Shown: positions 1 through 9,820, counted from the first letter of the stretch. The stretch: DNA of 64,000 bases from Nodosilinea sp. WJT8-NPBG4 (GCA_019359285.1 JAHHHQ010000063.1:1-64000), one strand, 5' to 3'. The notes: generated by a model not told the origin, from the letters alone. Numbers and translations are program-made.

Positions 1-116
1 GCGGCGCAAACGCTATCATCATTGCCATAAATTCCATCGCAGCAAGCTCCTCAAGCCCTCATCTGAATTCTGCTTGCTGCTTTCCTGTTTGGATCAAATG
101 GATAAAGTCGAGCTTA

Positions 117-1027
117 GAGGATGTTTGAAAAGTCCGATGGAGTCAAAAATCATGCCAACCGCCTGACCATGATACGGATCATGGCGAGGTAGATGAGGGT
201 TTCTGACGTTTCCGGCAGGCGTTCGTAATCTCGCACCAAGCGTCGGCACCCCATCAGCCATCCGAAGGTACGCTCGACTACCCAGCGTTTTTTCAGTAGA
301 ACGAACTCTTTAGTCTGCTGCGGTCGTAAGACGACCTCGACAATCCAGCGGCAGGTATCCATTACCCACATCATGACGGCAGGGCCGTCAAAGCCCCCAT
401 CCGCCCAAATCAGATTTAGCCTGGCAATGGACGCTCCCATATCCTTCACTCGGGCTAACACCTGCTTACCGCCCTCCCGCTCGGGTACACTGGCGGCGGA
501 GACGAGCACCCGCAACACCAGTCCCAGCGTATCGACGGTCGCGAACCGTTTGCGACCTTTAATCTTTTTGCCCGCATCGAAGCCCACCGCCTCATGCACG
601 AAGGCCGCACTCGTGACGCTTTGGCTATCAATCACAGCCTCTGACGGCTGGGCGCGGCGGTCTTGTTCGATGCGCACCCATTCCCGGAGATGGTCATGAA
701 TGGCGATCCAGGTGCCATCCTTACGCCAGTTACGAAAGTAGGTGTACACCGTTGGCCACGGCGGCAAGTCTCCCGGTAACGCCCGCCACTGCACACCCTC
801 GACTAGTAAATACATAATGGCGTTGAGAATCTCCCACAAACCAACGCTCCGGGGTCGTCCACCAGGTTTGGCGGCGGGCAGTAAATCACTCAGAAGCTCG
901 TACTGGTCTCGGCTTAAGTTGCTGGGGTAGTCTTTACTCATGGCCTCACTCCACCGTTGCTGACATCCATCTGCAACCTATACGGAGTGAGCTTTTTTAC
1001 TCAAGCCCTAACTTGTCAAACACCCTC
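117..1027 (-). mobile_element. IS5-family insertion sequence, apparently complete
   Basis: A 911-bp element holding one transposase gene. The left end reads GAGGATGTTTGAAAAG (117-132); the reverse complement of the right end (1012-1027) reads GAGGGTGTTTGACAAG, matching at 14 of 16 positions. Both ends are flanked by TTA (114-116 and 1028-1030), consistent with the short TA/TTA-type target duplication of IS5-group elements. With an intact transposase and intact ends it looks recent and potentially active. Its right end lies 65 bp beyond the upp stop codon, so upp is not interrupted. Confidence 0.9.
150..941 (-). CDS. IS5-family DDE transposase
   Basis: This 263-residue protein is a full-length IS5-type (IS427/IS1031-like) transposase that would cut and join the ends of its own element. 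An N-terminal helical region with the W-R-x-L-P-G-D-L-P-P-W signature (about 52-62) precedes the catalytic core. Candidate DDE residues are D105 (VIDSQS), D181 (WADGGFDG) and E223 (VVERTFGWL), followed by the R-x6-Y spacing (R233 or R234, then Y239) typical of the family. It is a single frame, without the two-frame layout of some IS5 relatives. Antisense frames within it are shadows. Confidence 0.93.
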   Translation of the reverse strand: MSKDYPSNLSRDQYELLSDLLPAAKPGGRPRSVGLWEILNAIMYLLVEGVQWRALPGDLPPWPTVYTYFRNWRKDGTWIAIHDHLREWVRIEQDRRAQPSEAVIDSQSVTSAAFVHEAVGFDAGKKIKGRKRFATVDTLGLVLRVLVSAASVPEREGGKQVLARVKDMGASIARLNLIWADGGFDGPAVMMWVMDTCRWIVEVVLRPQQTKEFVLLKKRWVVERTFGWLMGCRRLVRDYERLPETSETLIYLAMIRIMVRRLA

Positions 1028-1092
1028 TTAGTTAAACATTTAAACGTCAGAAACAAAGCTGACCAAGCATAAATTTCGTGTTTAACTGGTTG

Positions 1093-1725
1093 CTACTTGG
1101 TGCCAAATAGGCGATCGCCTGCATCCCCCAGGCCTGGCAAAATGTAGCCGCGCTCGTCCAACTTTTCATCCACGGCGGCAGCATAGAGGGGCACGTCGGG
1201 GTGTTCGCGGTGAAAGTGGGCAATGCCTTCTGGTGCAGCGAGCAAGCAGAGGAAGCGGAGCGATCGCGGCTGAGCCTGTTTGAGCGGGTACAGTGCCGCA
1301 ACCGCTGTATTGCCCGTGGCGATCATTGGGTCAACGACGAGAACGTCGCGATCGCTCAAATCCTCCGGCACCTTAAAGAAGTACTCAATCACTCGTAGGG
1401 TTTGCGGGTCGCGGTAGAGGCCAATGTGCCCCACCCGTGCCGATGGCATGAGTTCCAAAATGCCGTCGAGAATGCCCTGCCCGGCCCGCATAATCGAAAC
1501 CACAACCAGCTTTTTCTCGGGAGCCAACACAGGGGCTTCCATCGTGGCCATTGGCGTTTGAATGGTTTCTAGCTTGAGGGGCAGGTCGCGCGTCACTTCA
1601 TAGGCCATCAGCAGACTGATTTCCTTTAGCAGCGTGCGAAACTTCGCCGTGCTGGTCTCGGCGCGCCGCATCAGGGTGAGCTTGTGCTGAACCAGGGGAT
1701 GGTCGATGAGGTGGAGGTCGGGCAT
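1093..1725 (-). CDS. upp: uracil phosphoribosyltransferase
   Basis: Converts uracil and PRPP to UMP plus pyrophosphate in the cytoplasm. The 210-residue protein has the family's usual length, a PRPP-binding loop [10 protein letters not shown] at about 131-140 and the C-terminal uracil-binding segment PGLGDAGDR at about 197-205. The start used is the ATG at 1725, giving [10 protein letters not shown], which looks like the family N-terminus; the frame stays open upstream only through low-complexity DNA. There is no Shine-Dalgarno sequence: a pyrimidine tract runs almost up to the ATG. It is the last gene of a three-gene URC operon, matching the URC6 role of Upp in uracil catabolism. Confidence 0.93.
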   Translation of the reverse strand: MPDLHLIDHPLVQHKLTLMRRAETSTAKFRTLLKEISLLMAYEVTRDLPLKLETIQTPMATMEAPVLAPEKKLVVVSIMRAGQGILDGILELMPSARVGHIGLYRDPQTLRVIEYFFKVPEDLSDRDVLVVDPMIATGNTAVAALYPLKQAQPRSLRFLCLLAAPEGIAHFHREHPDVPLYAAAVDEKLDERGYILPGLGDAGDRLFGTK

Positions 1726-1835
1726 TTTTGAGGAATGGGGGAGATGGGGAGGATGGAGGAGATAAGGGGGTGAGGGGAATAGAATTTTGGACTTTTTATC
1801 CGCTACTCCTGCTCTCTGCACCCTCCTCATCTTTC
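1726..1835 (-). repeat. composite purine/pyrimidine intercistronic element, copy 1
   Basis: Read on the minus strand, the entire gap between the URC4-like stop codon (1836) and the upp ATG (1725) consists of a purine-rich arm (GAAAGATGAGGAGGGTGCAG), a short AT-rich core (AAAAAGTCCAAAATTC) and a pyrimidine-rich arm (CTCCTCCATCCTCCCCATCT) running almost to the start codon. The reverse complement of the pyrimidine arm (GATGGGGAGGATGGAG) aligns well with the purine arm, so the transcript could fold into a long imperfect hairpin. The same plan occurs at 31043-31142, 34172-34295 and 51315-51438. Confidence 0.7.
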
Positions 1836-3101
1836 TTAGAAAACAGTGCCGTCGCTGGCGAGATGGATCGGTGGGGCACCGTCAGGGCGTTTCTCCGCAG
1901 CAATTTGGCGACCGGCTGTCCAGGTGCCACCCTGGAGAATTTTGACCAAGGGCAGGGCTGTGGCATCCACCACCCCTAAGGTTTGACGGATGTGGGCGGC
2001 GAGGTCGTCGAGCAGACAGAGAGTGAGGGCACGCCATTCAACAATCAGAGGCGAGCCGGGTGCATGGGCGGTTTCAGCCGCAGTGGGATCCTTGAGGCTC
2101 AGCACGCCGCAGTCTATGAACAGACCACCGTTGCGGTATTCAGCTAAGCCGGTGAGCTGATCGAGATCGGTGATGGTGAGGCCTAGGTCTTGCAGCGGTT
2201 CCAGCAGCGAATAGGTAAGCCACTGGGAGAGCTTGTGGAAGGGGACAAGGTTGCTGCCGGGGCCTGTATTGAGCAGTTGGGGATGGGGCCACACATCACC
2301 TAGATTGGTTCCTGCCAGTTCTACTCGCCCGGGCCAAATCGGCCCCAAACTCAAAAGAATGGTTTGTAAGACAGTCGCTGCGGATAGCTGCCCATGGGAG
2401 GCAGTTTGTAACCAATAATCCACCAAGTTGCCTGGCCGGGGGAAGCCTGTTCCAAATAACTGAGGCTGTTGGTGCAGGGTGTGGCCGAGTTTTTGCAGCA
2501 GCGCTACTCGGCCTTCGAGGCCTAGCAGGGGGTTGTCGTCGTTGACCTGGAATGCTTGGGCCAGGCGGTCGGCGGTGAGCTGTGTGAGCCCGTGACCGTC
2601 TGCTTGCCAGGAATGATCGGGTTGGCTAGAGAAAAGTCCGGCGGTGAAGCTGTGGAAGCTGGCGATCGCCAATCCCTCTGACCTCGAAAACCCCAGTTCC
2701 GTCCTCGGCTCCACGTACCGCCATCGCCCCCCGGCCCCAGCATCCAGCAGCACGCTGGTGATCGCCAAATCCACCTTGAGCCTCGCCTGCTCTAGGGGAT
2801 CCAATGCAGATAATTTTGGCTCCAGAAGATCTAGGCGCGATCGCCCTTCTACCTCAAAATGTCGCCAGCGCGAGTGGAAGGGAATGTCGCCAGCGGGATA
2901 CTGCTGCCCCATTACGTCGAGAACGTAGGCGGCAGCGGCGGGTAGGACTTCAGGGTGATAGCGAAAATGCTGGAGCTGATCGCTCTCAGCTAGCTGGAAG
3001 AGGGCACGGGTGCGATCGCGAATCGCCTGCGGACCTTGCAGGTAAGCGACAACCGCTGTAGGGTGGGCACCGCCCACCATCCCATCACTGCCTACTACCA
3101 T
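1836..3101 (-). CDS. URC4/Urg3-like protein of uracil catabolism (DUF1688)
   Basis: A 421-residue protein I recognise as the DUF1688 family, called URC4 or Urg3 in fungal and bacterial uracil-catabolism clusters; its biochemical step is not established. No common catalytic motif is visible. Conserved-looking blocks include the [19 protein letters not shown] region (about 126-145) and [13 protein letters not shown] (about 224-236). It starts two bases after the URC1-like stop, so the two are translationally coupled, with GGAG provided by the end of the upstream gene. The first 20 or so residues are encoded partly by a dispersed 21-bp palindromic repeat (3058-3078), so the ancestral start may lie further in. 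Confidence 0.8.
   Translation of the reverse strand: MVVGSDGMVGGAHPTAVVAYLQGPQAIRDRTRALFQLAESDQLQHFRYHPEVLPAAAAYVLDVMGQQYPAGDIPFHSRWRHFEVEGRSRLDLLEPKLSALDPLEQARLKVDLAITSVLLDAGAGGRWRYVEPRTELGFSRSEGLAIASFHSFTAGLFSSQPDHSWQADGHGLTQLTADRLAQAFQVNDDNPLLGLEGRVALLQKLGHTLHQQPQLFGTGFPRPGNLVDYWLQTASHGQLSAATVLQTILLSLGPIWPGRVELAGTNLGDVWPHPQLLNTGPGSNLVPFHKLSQWLTYSLLEPLQDLGLTITDLDQLTGLAEYRNGGLFIDCGVLSLKDPTAAETAHAPGSPLIVEWRALTLCLLDDLAAHIRQTLGVVDATALPLVKILQGGTWTAGRQIAAEKRPDGAPPIHLASDGTVF
3058..3078. repeat. 21-bp palindromic repeat, copy inside the URC4-like gene
   Basis: The sequence GTAGGGTGGGCACCGCCCAC (3058-3077, plus one further C) contains the palindrome GGTGGGC-x-GCCCACC. Its inverse lies at 22202-22222, matching at 20 of 21 positions. 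Here it is translated in the N-terminus of the URC4-like protein (residues GGAHPT), whereas the other copy is intergenic. Confidence 0.7.
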
Positions 3102-3103
3102 CC

Positions 3104-4414
3104 CTACTCCAAACCCCGTCCCTTCACCTGGGCCAGATCTTCCTCGGTAGGAGTGACCTTGTCGGTGTAATAGCCTGCTGCCTTCTTAGCCTCAATCTCT
3201 ACCCGCGCATCGGGGGGCACCAAATCGTCGGGGATCGGCACCCGCTCTACGATCTCGATGCCCGATCGCACCAGGGCGTTGTACTTCATATCGCTCATCG
3301 ACACAAAGCGATCGATGCGAGTCACCCCTAACCAGTGCAGCACATCAGGCATCAGTTCCTGAAAGCGCACATCCTGCACCCCAGCCACGCACTCGGTGCG
3401 AGCAAAGTAGGCGTCGGCGCGATCGCCCCCTTCCTGCCGCTTGCGGGCGTTATATACCAAAAATTTTGTCACTTCCCCCAGGGCGCGTCCTTCCTTGCGG
3501 AAGTAGACGATCAACCCCGCGCCCCCCTGCTGGGCCGTAGCAATACATTCTTCCAAACCATGCACTAGGTAAGGGCGACAGGTGCAGATGTCAGAGCCAA
3601 ACACGTCCGAGCCGTTGCATTCATCGTGAACCCGTACCGCTAGGGGGCGAGCCGGGTCAGTAATCGCGTCAAGATCGCCCACGATATACACCGTAATGCC
3701 GCCAATCGGGGGCAAAAACACCTTCACATCAAACCGCGTCACCAGCTCAGGAAACATGCCGCCGGTTTGCTCAAACAGGGCGTAGCGCAGCTCGTCTTCG
3801 CTGACCCCCAGGCGTTGAGCCACCCCTGGCAGATACCACACCGGCTCCACAGCCGCCTTGGTCACCACCAAGTCGCCGCCGGCTTTGACAATTGCGCCAT
3901 CTTCTTTAATTCGCCCCTGGCGCACCGCCTCTAGCAGCTCCGGCATTTGAATGTGGGCTCGGGTGACGGCGATCGTGGGGCGAATGTCGAGGCCTTCGGC
4001 AATTTGGGATTGATAGACATCCCCAACCAGTGCCCCAAAGGGGTCGAGGGCAACGATTTTTTCGGGGTCAGCCCAGCTGGGATGGGGGCCAATGGCGATC
4101 GCAGGGGAGGTATTGGTAAAGTCAGGCCTATGGTCAGGATCCAGCACCCCGCTGGCCACCGCCAGAGCGCGGTACACGGCATAGGAGCCAGAATGAGTAC
4201 CAATGGCGTTGCGGTGGTTGGGATCGGTAACCGTCGCCACAATCGCCCCGCGCTGGAGCGGATCCCCATGGCCCCACTGCACCGGAATACCCTTGAGCCC
4301 CGACCGATTGGAATGAGAGGTGAGCACTATATGACGGCGCTTGGGCAGGGTTCCCGCCTCGGGTAGACCGGGTTGAGCCAGGTTTCCCGCCGCCGAACCG
4401 TTACCATCGCTCAT
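3104..4414 (-). CDS. GTP cyclohydrolase II-like protein, URC1 type
   Basis: A 436-residue relative of RibA-type GTP cyclohydrolase II. The zinc cysteines are recognisable at about residue 270-285 (ECNGSDVFGSDICTC), and the later R-K-E-G-R-A-L-G-E stretch replaces the R-Q-E-G-R-G-I-G-L of true RibA. That divergence, the long N-terminal extension (about 200 residues) and the neighbouring DUF1688 and upp genes identify it as the URC1/Urg1 homologue of uracil degradation, thought to act on a uracil-derived nucleotide rather than in riboflavin synthesis. The ATG at 4414 follows a GAGG motif by five bases. It is the first gene of the URC operon. Confidence 0.87.
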   Translation of the reverse strand: MSDGNGSAAGNLAQPGLPEAGTLPKRRHIVLTSHSNRSGLKGIPVQWGHGDPLQRGAIVATVTDPNHRNAIGTHSGSYAVYRALAVASGVLDPDHRPDFTNTSPAIAIGPHPSWADPEKIVALDPFGALVGDVYQSQIAEGLDIRPTIAVTRAHIQMPELLEAVRQGRIKEDGAIVKAGGDLVVTKAAVEPVWYLPGVAQRLGVSEDELRYALFEQTGGMFPELVTRFDVKVFLPPIGGITVYIVGDLDAITDPARPLAVRVHDECNGSDVFGSDICTCRPYLVHGLEECIATAQQGGAGLIVYFRKEGRALGEVTKFLVYNARKRQEGGDRADAYFARTECVAGVQDVRFQELMPDVLHWLGVTRIDRFVSMSDMKYNALVRSGIEIVERVPIPDDLVPPDARVEIEAKKAAGYYTDKVTPTEEDLAQVKGRGLE

Positions 4415-4519
4415 AGGTGCCTCGTGGAACAGAAACCACTAATCTGCCACACTTTCCCCTCGATAAACCGCTCACAAGTGACAGACAGCAGTGTCGTCCG
4501 TTCCGTGGGGCTCCCCACT

Positions 4520-6004
4520 CTATTTTGGCAGCGGAGATTTAGGTAGAGGCGCATCCACCGTCGCCGCTGGTGGCTCCTGAAGGGAAGGCGCGACTGGGGC
4601 TAGCTCGGGCTTAGACAGCTGGTCTTTAAAGTCGATCCCCAGCATTTCGCTGTAGAGCTTGACGTAGTCGATCGCCGATTTGTCCCAGCTAAAGTCTTGC
4701 TCCATCGCCCGCCGCTGTAGCGCCCGCCAGGCATCCTTAAAGCGGTAGCCCTCCCAGGCGCGAATCAGGCAGGTAAACAGATCCAGCGGCTCGTAGCGAT
4801 CAAAGCAGTAGCCTGTGCCCGCCTGATGCTCAGGATCGTGGTGCTGCACCGTATCCACCAGACCGCCCGTGCGTCGCACGATGGGAATGCAGCCGTAGCG
4901 CATGGCAATCATCTGGCTGATGCCGCAGGGCTCAAACCGCGACGGCATCAGAAATGCATCGGCCCCGGCATAAATGCGGCGGCCCAGCCCCTCGCTGTAG
5001 AGCAGGTAGGTGGCCATGCGGCCTCGGTAGCGGCTGGCCATCTGCCAGAGCTGGGTTTCATAGTAGCGATCGCCCGTACCCAGCAAAATAAACTGCGCGT
5101 CGGTATAGGACAAAAACCGATCTAAAATTTGCAGAATCAGATCCAGCCCCTTCTGCTCCACCAGACGACCCACCAGGCCCACCAAAAAGGCTTTGGAGTT
5201 CACTTCTAGCCCCAGCTCTTCCTGAATGGCCACCTTGTTGGCGCGGCGATTTTCGAGGCTATCGGGGGTAAAGTTTTTAACAATATATCTGTCGGTGGCC
5301 GGGTCGTACGACTCATCATCGATGCCGTTGAGAATGCCGCCTAGCTTGCCGCTAATAAACGACAGCAGCCCCTCCAGCTCTTCGCCGTAATCGGGGGTTT
5401 TAATCTGCTGGGCATAGGTGGGCGACACGGTATTGACGCGATCGGCAGCCTGCACCGCCGCCGCCATGGTGTTGTGCCCCTGCATGTACCACGGGCACCA
5501 GGTAATGCGCTCTAGCTCCCACCGCCACGGCCCCTGGTAGGCCAAATTGTGGATCGTAAACACCGTGCCAATGTCGGGCGACTGCTGCATCCACACCGGA
5601 ATCATGCCTGTGTGCCAGTCGTGGCAGTGAATAATCTGGGGCTTCCAGTAGTTCCAGGCAAACTCAGCCGCGCCGTTGGCAAAGAAGGTAAACCGCCAGG
5701 CTTCATCATCGCCACCATAGACCTTACGGGGATCAAAGGCGGGGTGGCCAAACAAATACACCGGTACGTCAGACTCAGGCAGGGTAGTCTCGTACACCGC
5801 AAAGTCGTTAAACATAGCGGTGCCTTGCCACACCGGCTCTGCGGGAATATCAACCTTGTCAGGCAAGAAGCCGTAGTAGGGCATGAAGATGCGCACGTCG
5901 TGCCCCATCTTGCGCAGCACTTTGGGCAGGGAACCTACGACGTCACCCATACCGCCGACCTTAGCTAGGGGTGCCGCTTCCGCTGCTACAAAAAGAATTT
6001 CCAT
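4520..6004 (-). CDS. glgA: glycogen synthase (GT5)
   Basis: Transfers glucose from ADP-glucose to the non-reducing end of glycogen. The 494-residue protein carries the N-terminal substrate-binding loop KVGGMGD (residues 15-21), a TIHNLAYQG segment near 150 and the C-terminal GT-B nucleotide site with [13 protein letters not shown] (about 355-367). The last 35 residues are a Pro/Ala-rich tail with no known role. Cyanobacteria often carry two glycogen synthases; this looks like a GlgA2-type copy, but I cannot assign the subgroup with certainty. It stands alone on the minus strand with no other glg gene adjacent, although a GH57 enzyme lies at 61639. Confidence 0.93.
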   Translation of the reverse strand: MEILFVAAEAAPLAKVGGMGDVVGSLPKVLRKMGHDVRIFMPYYGFLPDKVDIPAEPVWQGTAMFNDFAVYETTLPESDVPVYLFGHPAFDPRKVYGGDDEAWRFTFFANGAAEFAWNYWKPQIIHCHDWHTGMIPVWMQQSPDIGTVFTIHNLAYQGPWRWELERITWCPWYMQGHNTMAAAVQAADRVNTVSPTYAQQIKTPDYGEELEGLLSFISGKLGGILNGIDDESYDPATDRYIVKNFTPDSLENRRANKVAIQEELGLEVNSKAFLVGLVGRLVEQKGLDLILQILDRFLSYTDAQFILLGTGDRYYETQLWQMASRYRGRMATYLLYSEGLGRRIYAGADAFLMPSRFEPCGISQMIAMRYGCIPIVRRTGGLVDTVQHHDPEHQAGTGYCFDRYEPLDLFTCLIRAWEGYRFKDAWRALQRRAMEQDFSWDKSAIDYVKLYSEMLGIDFKDQLSKPELAPVAPSLQEPPAATVDAPLPKSPLPK

Positions 6005-6256
6005 ATCGCCCGCCCTGCTGTTGGATCAATCGGTTGTCCTCAGTCTACGGGGGTGTGGGCGTTATGCCTAGATCTTCGGCCCTCAGCCATCCTCCATCAC
6101 GGGGCACGCGCTTGGCCCTGCCGAGAATTGCCCTTACCCTCGATCGCAGCTTGGCCAGTTGCCCTATTCACGAGCGGTTTGGGCAACTGGCTCTAGACAA
6201 TGGCGACCTGCGCCTATAACGGTGGCAACTAATAAGGTTGGGCAAAGGCGAATGCC

Positions 6257-6580
6257 CTAGCTCAGGTACTTACTTAGAGTTTCACTATATTCGTCATATT
6301 TTTTCGCCCCCACCAAGGTCTCCGCGACGTCTCCCTGCTGAAAGAACATCACGGCGGGAATGCTGCGAATGCCGTAGCGCTTGGCCACCGCCTGATTGGC
6401 ATCTAAATCGAGCTTGAGGACTTTGACGCGATCGCCGTATTCGTCGGCCAGCTGATCCATTAGCGGGGCCACTAGCTTGCAGGGGCCACACCAGGCCGCC
6501 GTGCAATCAACCACAAATAGCGACTCTGCACTTAGAAGCGCATCAAACTCGGTTTCGTTTTCAATGTAGGCAGCAGGCAT
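6257..6580 (-). CDS. thioredoxin
   Basis: A small dithiol-disulfide oxidoreductase. From the ATG at 6580 it is 107 residues, the standard thioredoxin length, with the active site W-C-G-P-C-K at 30-35 and a cis-proline in IPAVMFF near 75. The frame can be extended to an ATG at 6676, adding 32 residues rich in Pro and Glu; neither start has a strong ribosome-binding site and I prefer the shorter one on family length. The SxxxFVVDCTAAWCGPCK context differs from the commonest TrxA form (D-F-W-A-x-W-C-G-P-C), suggesting a paralogue such as TrxQ or an m-type variant. Confidence 0.88.
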   Translation of the reverse strand: MPAAYIENETEFDALLSAESLFVVDCTAAWCGPCKLVAPLMDQLADEYGDRVKVLKLDLDANQAVAKRYGIRSIPAVMFFQQGDVAETLVGAKKYDEYSETLSKYLS

Positions 6581-6676
6581 AGGTGAAATCTCAGTTAAAG
6601 GCTCATTCTCCCACGGGGATGGTTCAGGAAACCGGTCGTCACCCACTGGCCTTGCCCGATTGAAAGGGTTGGCCAT

Positions 6677-6982
6677 GCGGCTAAAAACCGATCTGGAGCA
6701 GGAACTTGTCCAGAATCAGTGCCATCAAAGCTTACAAAACTTTACAATAAAAACGCTAGATATACGGTTGCACGGTGTTTGCTACACCACAACTAGTTTT
6801 TATCTAGCAATTTGACCTTCTAGGGTTCCACCAGCTTTTCAAACGTGCTAGGGTGTCTTCAGAGATATAGAGATCGGTTAGCAGCATTTGTTTCTAGTAC
6901 TAACGAGTTTTTCCGTTTTTCCATTGACAGACTTCTCTCCGAAATTTTGCTCTGCACATCCTTTAATTTTTGGAGACAAGAT
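6677..6982. other. divergent intergenic region, long leader of the RNA-binding protein gene
   Basis: About 300 AT-rich bases separate the thioredoxin gene and the RRM gene. The half nearest the RRM gene, with T-rich stretches such as TTTTTCCGTTTTTCC, would form a long 5' untranslated leader, a layout known for cold-induced cyanobacterial rbp genes. No clear promoter hexamers could be fixed by eye. Confidence 0.4.
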
Positions 6983-7321
6983 ATGTCAATCTACGTAGGC
7001 AACCTGTCCTATGACGCTACCAGCGAAGACCTAACCTCTGTGTTTGCAGAGTATGGGTCTGTTAAGCGGGTGCAGCTTCCCACCGATCGTGAAACCGGGC
7101 GTATGCGCGGCTTTGCATTCGTTGAGATGTCTGCCGATTCTGAAGAAAACGCCGCCATCGAAGCACTAGACGGTGCTGAGTGGATGGGCCGTGACCTCAA
7201 AGTCAACAAAGCCAAGCCCCGCGAAGATCGCGGTGGCGGCGGTGGTAACTTTGGTGGCGGCGGCGGCGGCGGCGGCGGTCGTCGTGGCGGTGGCGACAGC
7301 TTCTCCCGCGGCGGTTACTAA
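6983..7321 (+). CDS. RRM-type glycine-rich RNA-binding protein
   Basis: A 112-residue protein with one RNA recognition motif and a glycine-rich tail, the usual form of cyanobacterial Rbp proteins that bind RNA and are often cold-induced. RNP2 is IYVGNL (3-8) and RNP1 is RGFAFVEM (42-49). Residues from about 84 onward are almost all Gly with scattered Arg, Asn and Ser (nine consecutive Gly at 91-99). The start at 6983 has GGAG seven bases upstream; an in-frame upstream start at 6845 would add 46 residues unlike the family. A terminator-like hairpin follows at 7370. Confidence 0.93.
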   Translation: MSIYVGNLSYDATSEDLTSVFAEYGSVKRVQLPTDRETGRMRGFAFVEMSADSEENAAIEALDGAEWMGRDLKVNKAKPREDRGGGGGNFGGGGGGGGGRRGGGDSFSRGGY

Positions 7322-7369
7322 ACCCCTATTCCTAGATTTGATCGTCAAGACCAAACCTAGCTAAACAGT

Positions 7370-7405
7370 AAACAGGGTTCAGGCAGAGATGTCTGAACCC
7401 TGTTT
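7370..7405 (+). terminator. hairpin after the RRM gene
   Basis: A 13-bp perfect stem, AAACAGGGTTCAG (7370-7382) and CTGAACCCTGTTT (7393-7405), with a 10-base loop lies 48 bases past the RRM stop codon. A long T-run does not follow, so termination efficiency is uncertain. Confidence 0.7.
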
Positions 7406-7526
7406 GCTATCTGAAAACCATTGACCGGTCGGGATGGCCGTTAAGCCAAACTGATAGGGTTATGGTGCATTTCCGCCATAACCAATGCTGTGCTCTGGCC
7501 GAGTGCTGACCGATAGCGCTAACGCT

Positions 7527-8711
7527 CTACCGGTCCACTGACCCCATGACCACGTCAATGCTGCCGAGAATAACGAAGATATCGGCCACCTTTTGGCCCT
7601 TGAGCAGGTAGGGCAGCAGCTGCAAGTTGTTGAAATCGGCAGGGCGAATCTTCCACCGCCACGGCATGGGACTCTCGTTGCCGATCAGAAAAATGCCTAG
7701 TTCGCCCCGCCCTGACTCGACCCGCACATAGTGCTCCCCGGCAGGAATTTTGAAGGTGGGGGCAATTTTTTTGGCTATGAACTGGTAATCGAAGCCATCC
7801 CACGGCGACTTTGGCCCTTCAGCTAAGCGCTTGGCCTCAAGGGTTTCCCAGGGGCCACCTGGTAGCCCATCGAGAGCCTGCTGAATAATCTTGAGCGACT
7901 CGCGCATTTCGTCTAAACGCACCCGGTAGCGGGCTAGGCAGTCGCCCTCGGTCTGCCAGGCTACCTGCCAGTTAAAGTCGTCGTAGCACTCGTAATGGTC
8001 GACCTTGCGCAGATCCCACTGGACGCCGGAGGCTCGCAGCATAGGGCCAGAGCAGCCCCAGGCTATGGCTTCATCGCGGGTAACAACGCCTAGCCCTTCG
8101 CAGCGGCGGCGAAACACCGGATTGTCGGTGACCAAGCGCTCGTACTCGTCCAGCTTAGGAGCCAGGTAGTCTACAAAGTCCTGGCATTTCTCCGTCCAGC
8201 CGTAGGGCAGGTCAGCAGCCACGCCTCCTACACGGAAGTAATTGTGGTTGACCATGCGGTAGCCGCTCACCGCCTCAAACAAATCGAGAATGGGTTCGCG
8301 ATCGCGCAGCGAATAGAAAAACAGCGTCTGCGCCCCCATATCCATCACAAAAGGGCCTACCCACAGCAGGTGGTTGACCAGACGGGTCAGCTCTAGCAAA
8401 ATCACGCGAATGTAGCTAGCCCGCTTGGGCACTTCAATATCCGTCAGCTTTTCTACCGCGTTGACGGTGACGGCCTCGTTGAACAAGCCACCGTAGTAGT
8501 CCCACCGACTGGTGTAGGGGATGAACATGGTGGAGGTACGGCTCTCGGCAATTTTCTCCATACCGCGATGCAGGTAGCCAATCACGGGTTCACAGTCGAC
8601 CACATCTTCGCCGTCGAGGGTGACCATAATCCGAAAGCAGCCGTGCATGGAGGGATGGTGAGGACCGAAGTTAATCACCATGGGTTCGGTTCGAGTTTCA
8701 AGCAGCACCAT
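7527..8711 (-). CDS. ndhH: NAD(P)H-quinone oxidoreductase subunit H
   Basis: A 394-residue subunit of the NDH-1 photosynthetic complex I, equivalent to the 49-kDa/NuoD quinone-site subunit that works in respiration and cyclic electron flow at the thylakoid membrane. Family landmarks include [11 protein letters not shown] near the N-terminus (about 14-24), [12 protein letters not shown] (about 45-56) and the C-terminal end GSVDR. The ATG at 8711 is preceded by GGAGA at about eight bases; the frame is open to 8828, but the extra 39 residues are not part of the family. It is monocistronic here, with no other ndh gene beside it. Confidence 0.96.
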   Translation of the reverse strand: MVLLETRTEPMVINFGPHHPSMHGCFRIMVTLDGEDVVDCEPVIGYLHRGMEKIAESRTSTMFIPYTSRWDYYGGLFNEAVTVNAVEKLTDIEVPKRASYIRVILLELTRLVNHLLWVGPFVMDMGAQTLFFYSLRDREPILDLFEAVSGYRMVNHNYFRVGGVAADLPYGWTEKCQDFVDYLAPKLDEYERLVTDNPVFRRRCEGLGVVTRDEAIAWGCSGPMLRASGVQWDLRKVDHYECYDDFNWQVAWQTEGDCLARYRVRLDEMRESLKIIQQALDGLPGGPWETLEAKRLAEGPKSPWDGFDYQFIAKKIAPTFKIPAGEHYVRVESGRGELGIFLIGNESPMPWRWKIRPADFNNLQLLPYLLKGQKVADIFVILGSIDVVMGSVDR

Positions 8712-8923
8712 GGTCGTTTCTCCAATCAGAGCGCATGGTTTTAGTATCGCGAGGCGATCGCGCGCTGTCTTGCAAGTTCTTCCAATTCTTTGCACAAACT
8801 TCCGATCGCCGCACCTGACCTCGACCATCGCAGCAGGAGGCCATGCGGAGATCTTCGCTCACTGCTCGATGCAGGTACTACTCAAACGCCAAAGCCGAAC
8901 CTGGCGATGGCAACAGAGCAGCC

Positions 8924-9820
8924 CTAGAAACGGGTGGCCTGCCGCCATCGGCCGGGGGTAGTGCCCACCAGCCGCCTAAAGTGACGATTGAGGTGGCTCT
9001 GATGGGCAAAGCCCACCCGGCAGGCGATATCGGCAATAGGGAGGTCGGGCTGGGCCAGCAGCGTCTTGGCCTGCTCTACCCGGCAGCGAATCACATACTG
9101 GTGGGGCGAAACCCCAGTGGACTGCTTAAACAGTTGAGCAAAGTAGTGGGCGCTCATCCCCGCTAGGGTGGATAGAGTCTCTAGGCTCAAGTCAGCATCT
9201 AGATAACTATGAATGTAGTCCACCACCCGCTCTAGCTGAGGCCTAGCCAGGCCGCCGCCATAGGTTTTGAGCTGTGGCTTGCGGATGGCATAGGTTTGCA
9301 GCAGATGCACGGCCAGGGTGGTGGTGAGCGTCTCTATGCCGAAACGCTCACCACCACCCTGGAGCACCCGCCTTAGACATAGCCCCAGCTGCAACACCAA
9401 GAGGTCTTGGGTAGCAAAGTGAGGAATCAGATCAAAGGTAGTGTCGTCGGCCGCTTCGTCGAGCGATCGCCCCAGGGCAGCAGGCTCAAAGACTAGGTTC
9501 ATAAATTCGCCGGGGGCATTCCAGCGCGATCGCTGCCCTACCCCAGCGGGCAGCACCAAAATGTCCCCTGCCTGCACCCGCTCTACCTGAAACCGTCCAT
9601 CAATCGAGCGCTCTGCCCAGACCGGTTCTGCTTTGGGAAACTGAGTAAATAACACAACGCTGTGCCAGGGTGTAGATACCTCCTCCTCGATCGCTCCAGG
9701 AGGTTCCCAGCGACAGTCTACGTGAGTACCGTGCCAGCAAAAGCCTTGGGTAGACAACAGCGGTGGGGCCGTGAACAGGTTGTCTACCTGGCTAGCCGTA
9801 GATAGAAGTCGAGGTGGCAT
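8924..9820 (-). CDS. AraC-family transcriptional regulator
   Basis: A 298-residue regulator with an N-terminal cupin-like sensing half (about 1-170) and a C-terminal double helix-turn-helix DNA-binding half (about 195-295). The AraC signature is visible as IADIACRVGFAHQSHLNRHF followed by R-x6-G-x-T-P-x-x-x-R. The last 30 residues match the well-conserved family end. Target genes and ligand are unknown; the divergent or adjacent genes give no clear regulon. The distal location from ndhH (212 bp, same strand) suggests a separate transcript. Confidence 0.9.
   Translation of the reverse strand: MPPRLLSTASQVDNLFTAPPLLSTQGFCWHGTHVDCRWEPPGAIEEEVSTPWHSVVLFTQFPKAEPVWAERSIDGRFQVERVQAGDILVLPAGVGQRSRWNAPGEFMNLVFEPAALGRSLDEAADDTTFDLIPHFATQDLLVLQLGLCLRRVLQGGGERFGIETLTTTLAVHLLQTYAIRKPQLKTYGGGLARPQLERVVDYIHSYLDADLSLETLSTLAGMSAHYFAQLFKQSTGVSPHQYVIRCRVEQAKTLLAQPDLPIADIACRVGFAHQSHLNRHFRRLVGTTPGRWRQATRF

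Noticed and set aside
1-116. Possible gene fragment left of the IS element
   Set aside because: Too short to identify and no clear similarity could be recognised.
373-699. Plus-strand frame within the IS element
   Set aside because: It lies antisense to the transposase gene and has no family features; it is a shadow frame.
7224-7318. Tandem GGC repeat as a genomic repeat
   Set aside because: It is the Gly-rich tail codons of the RNA-binding protein.
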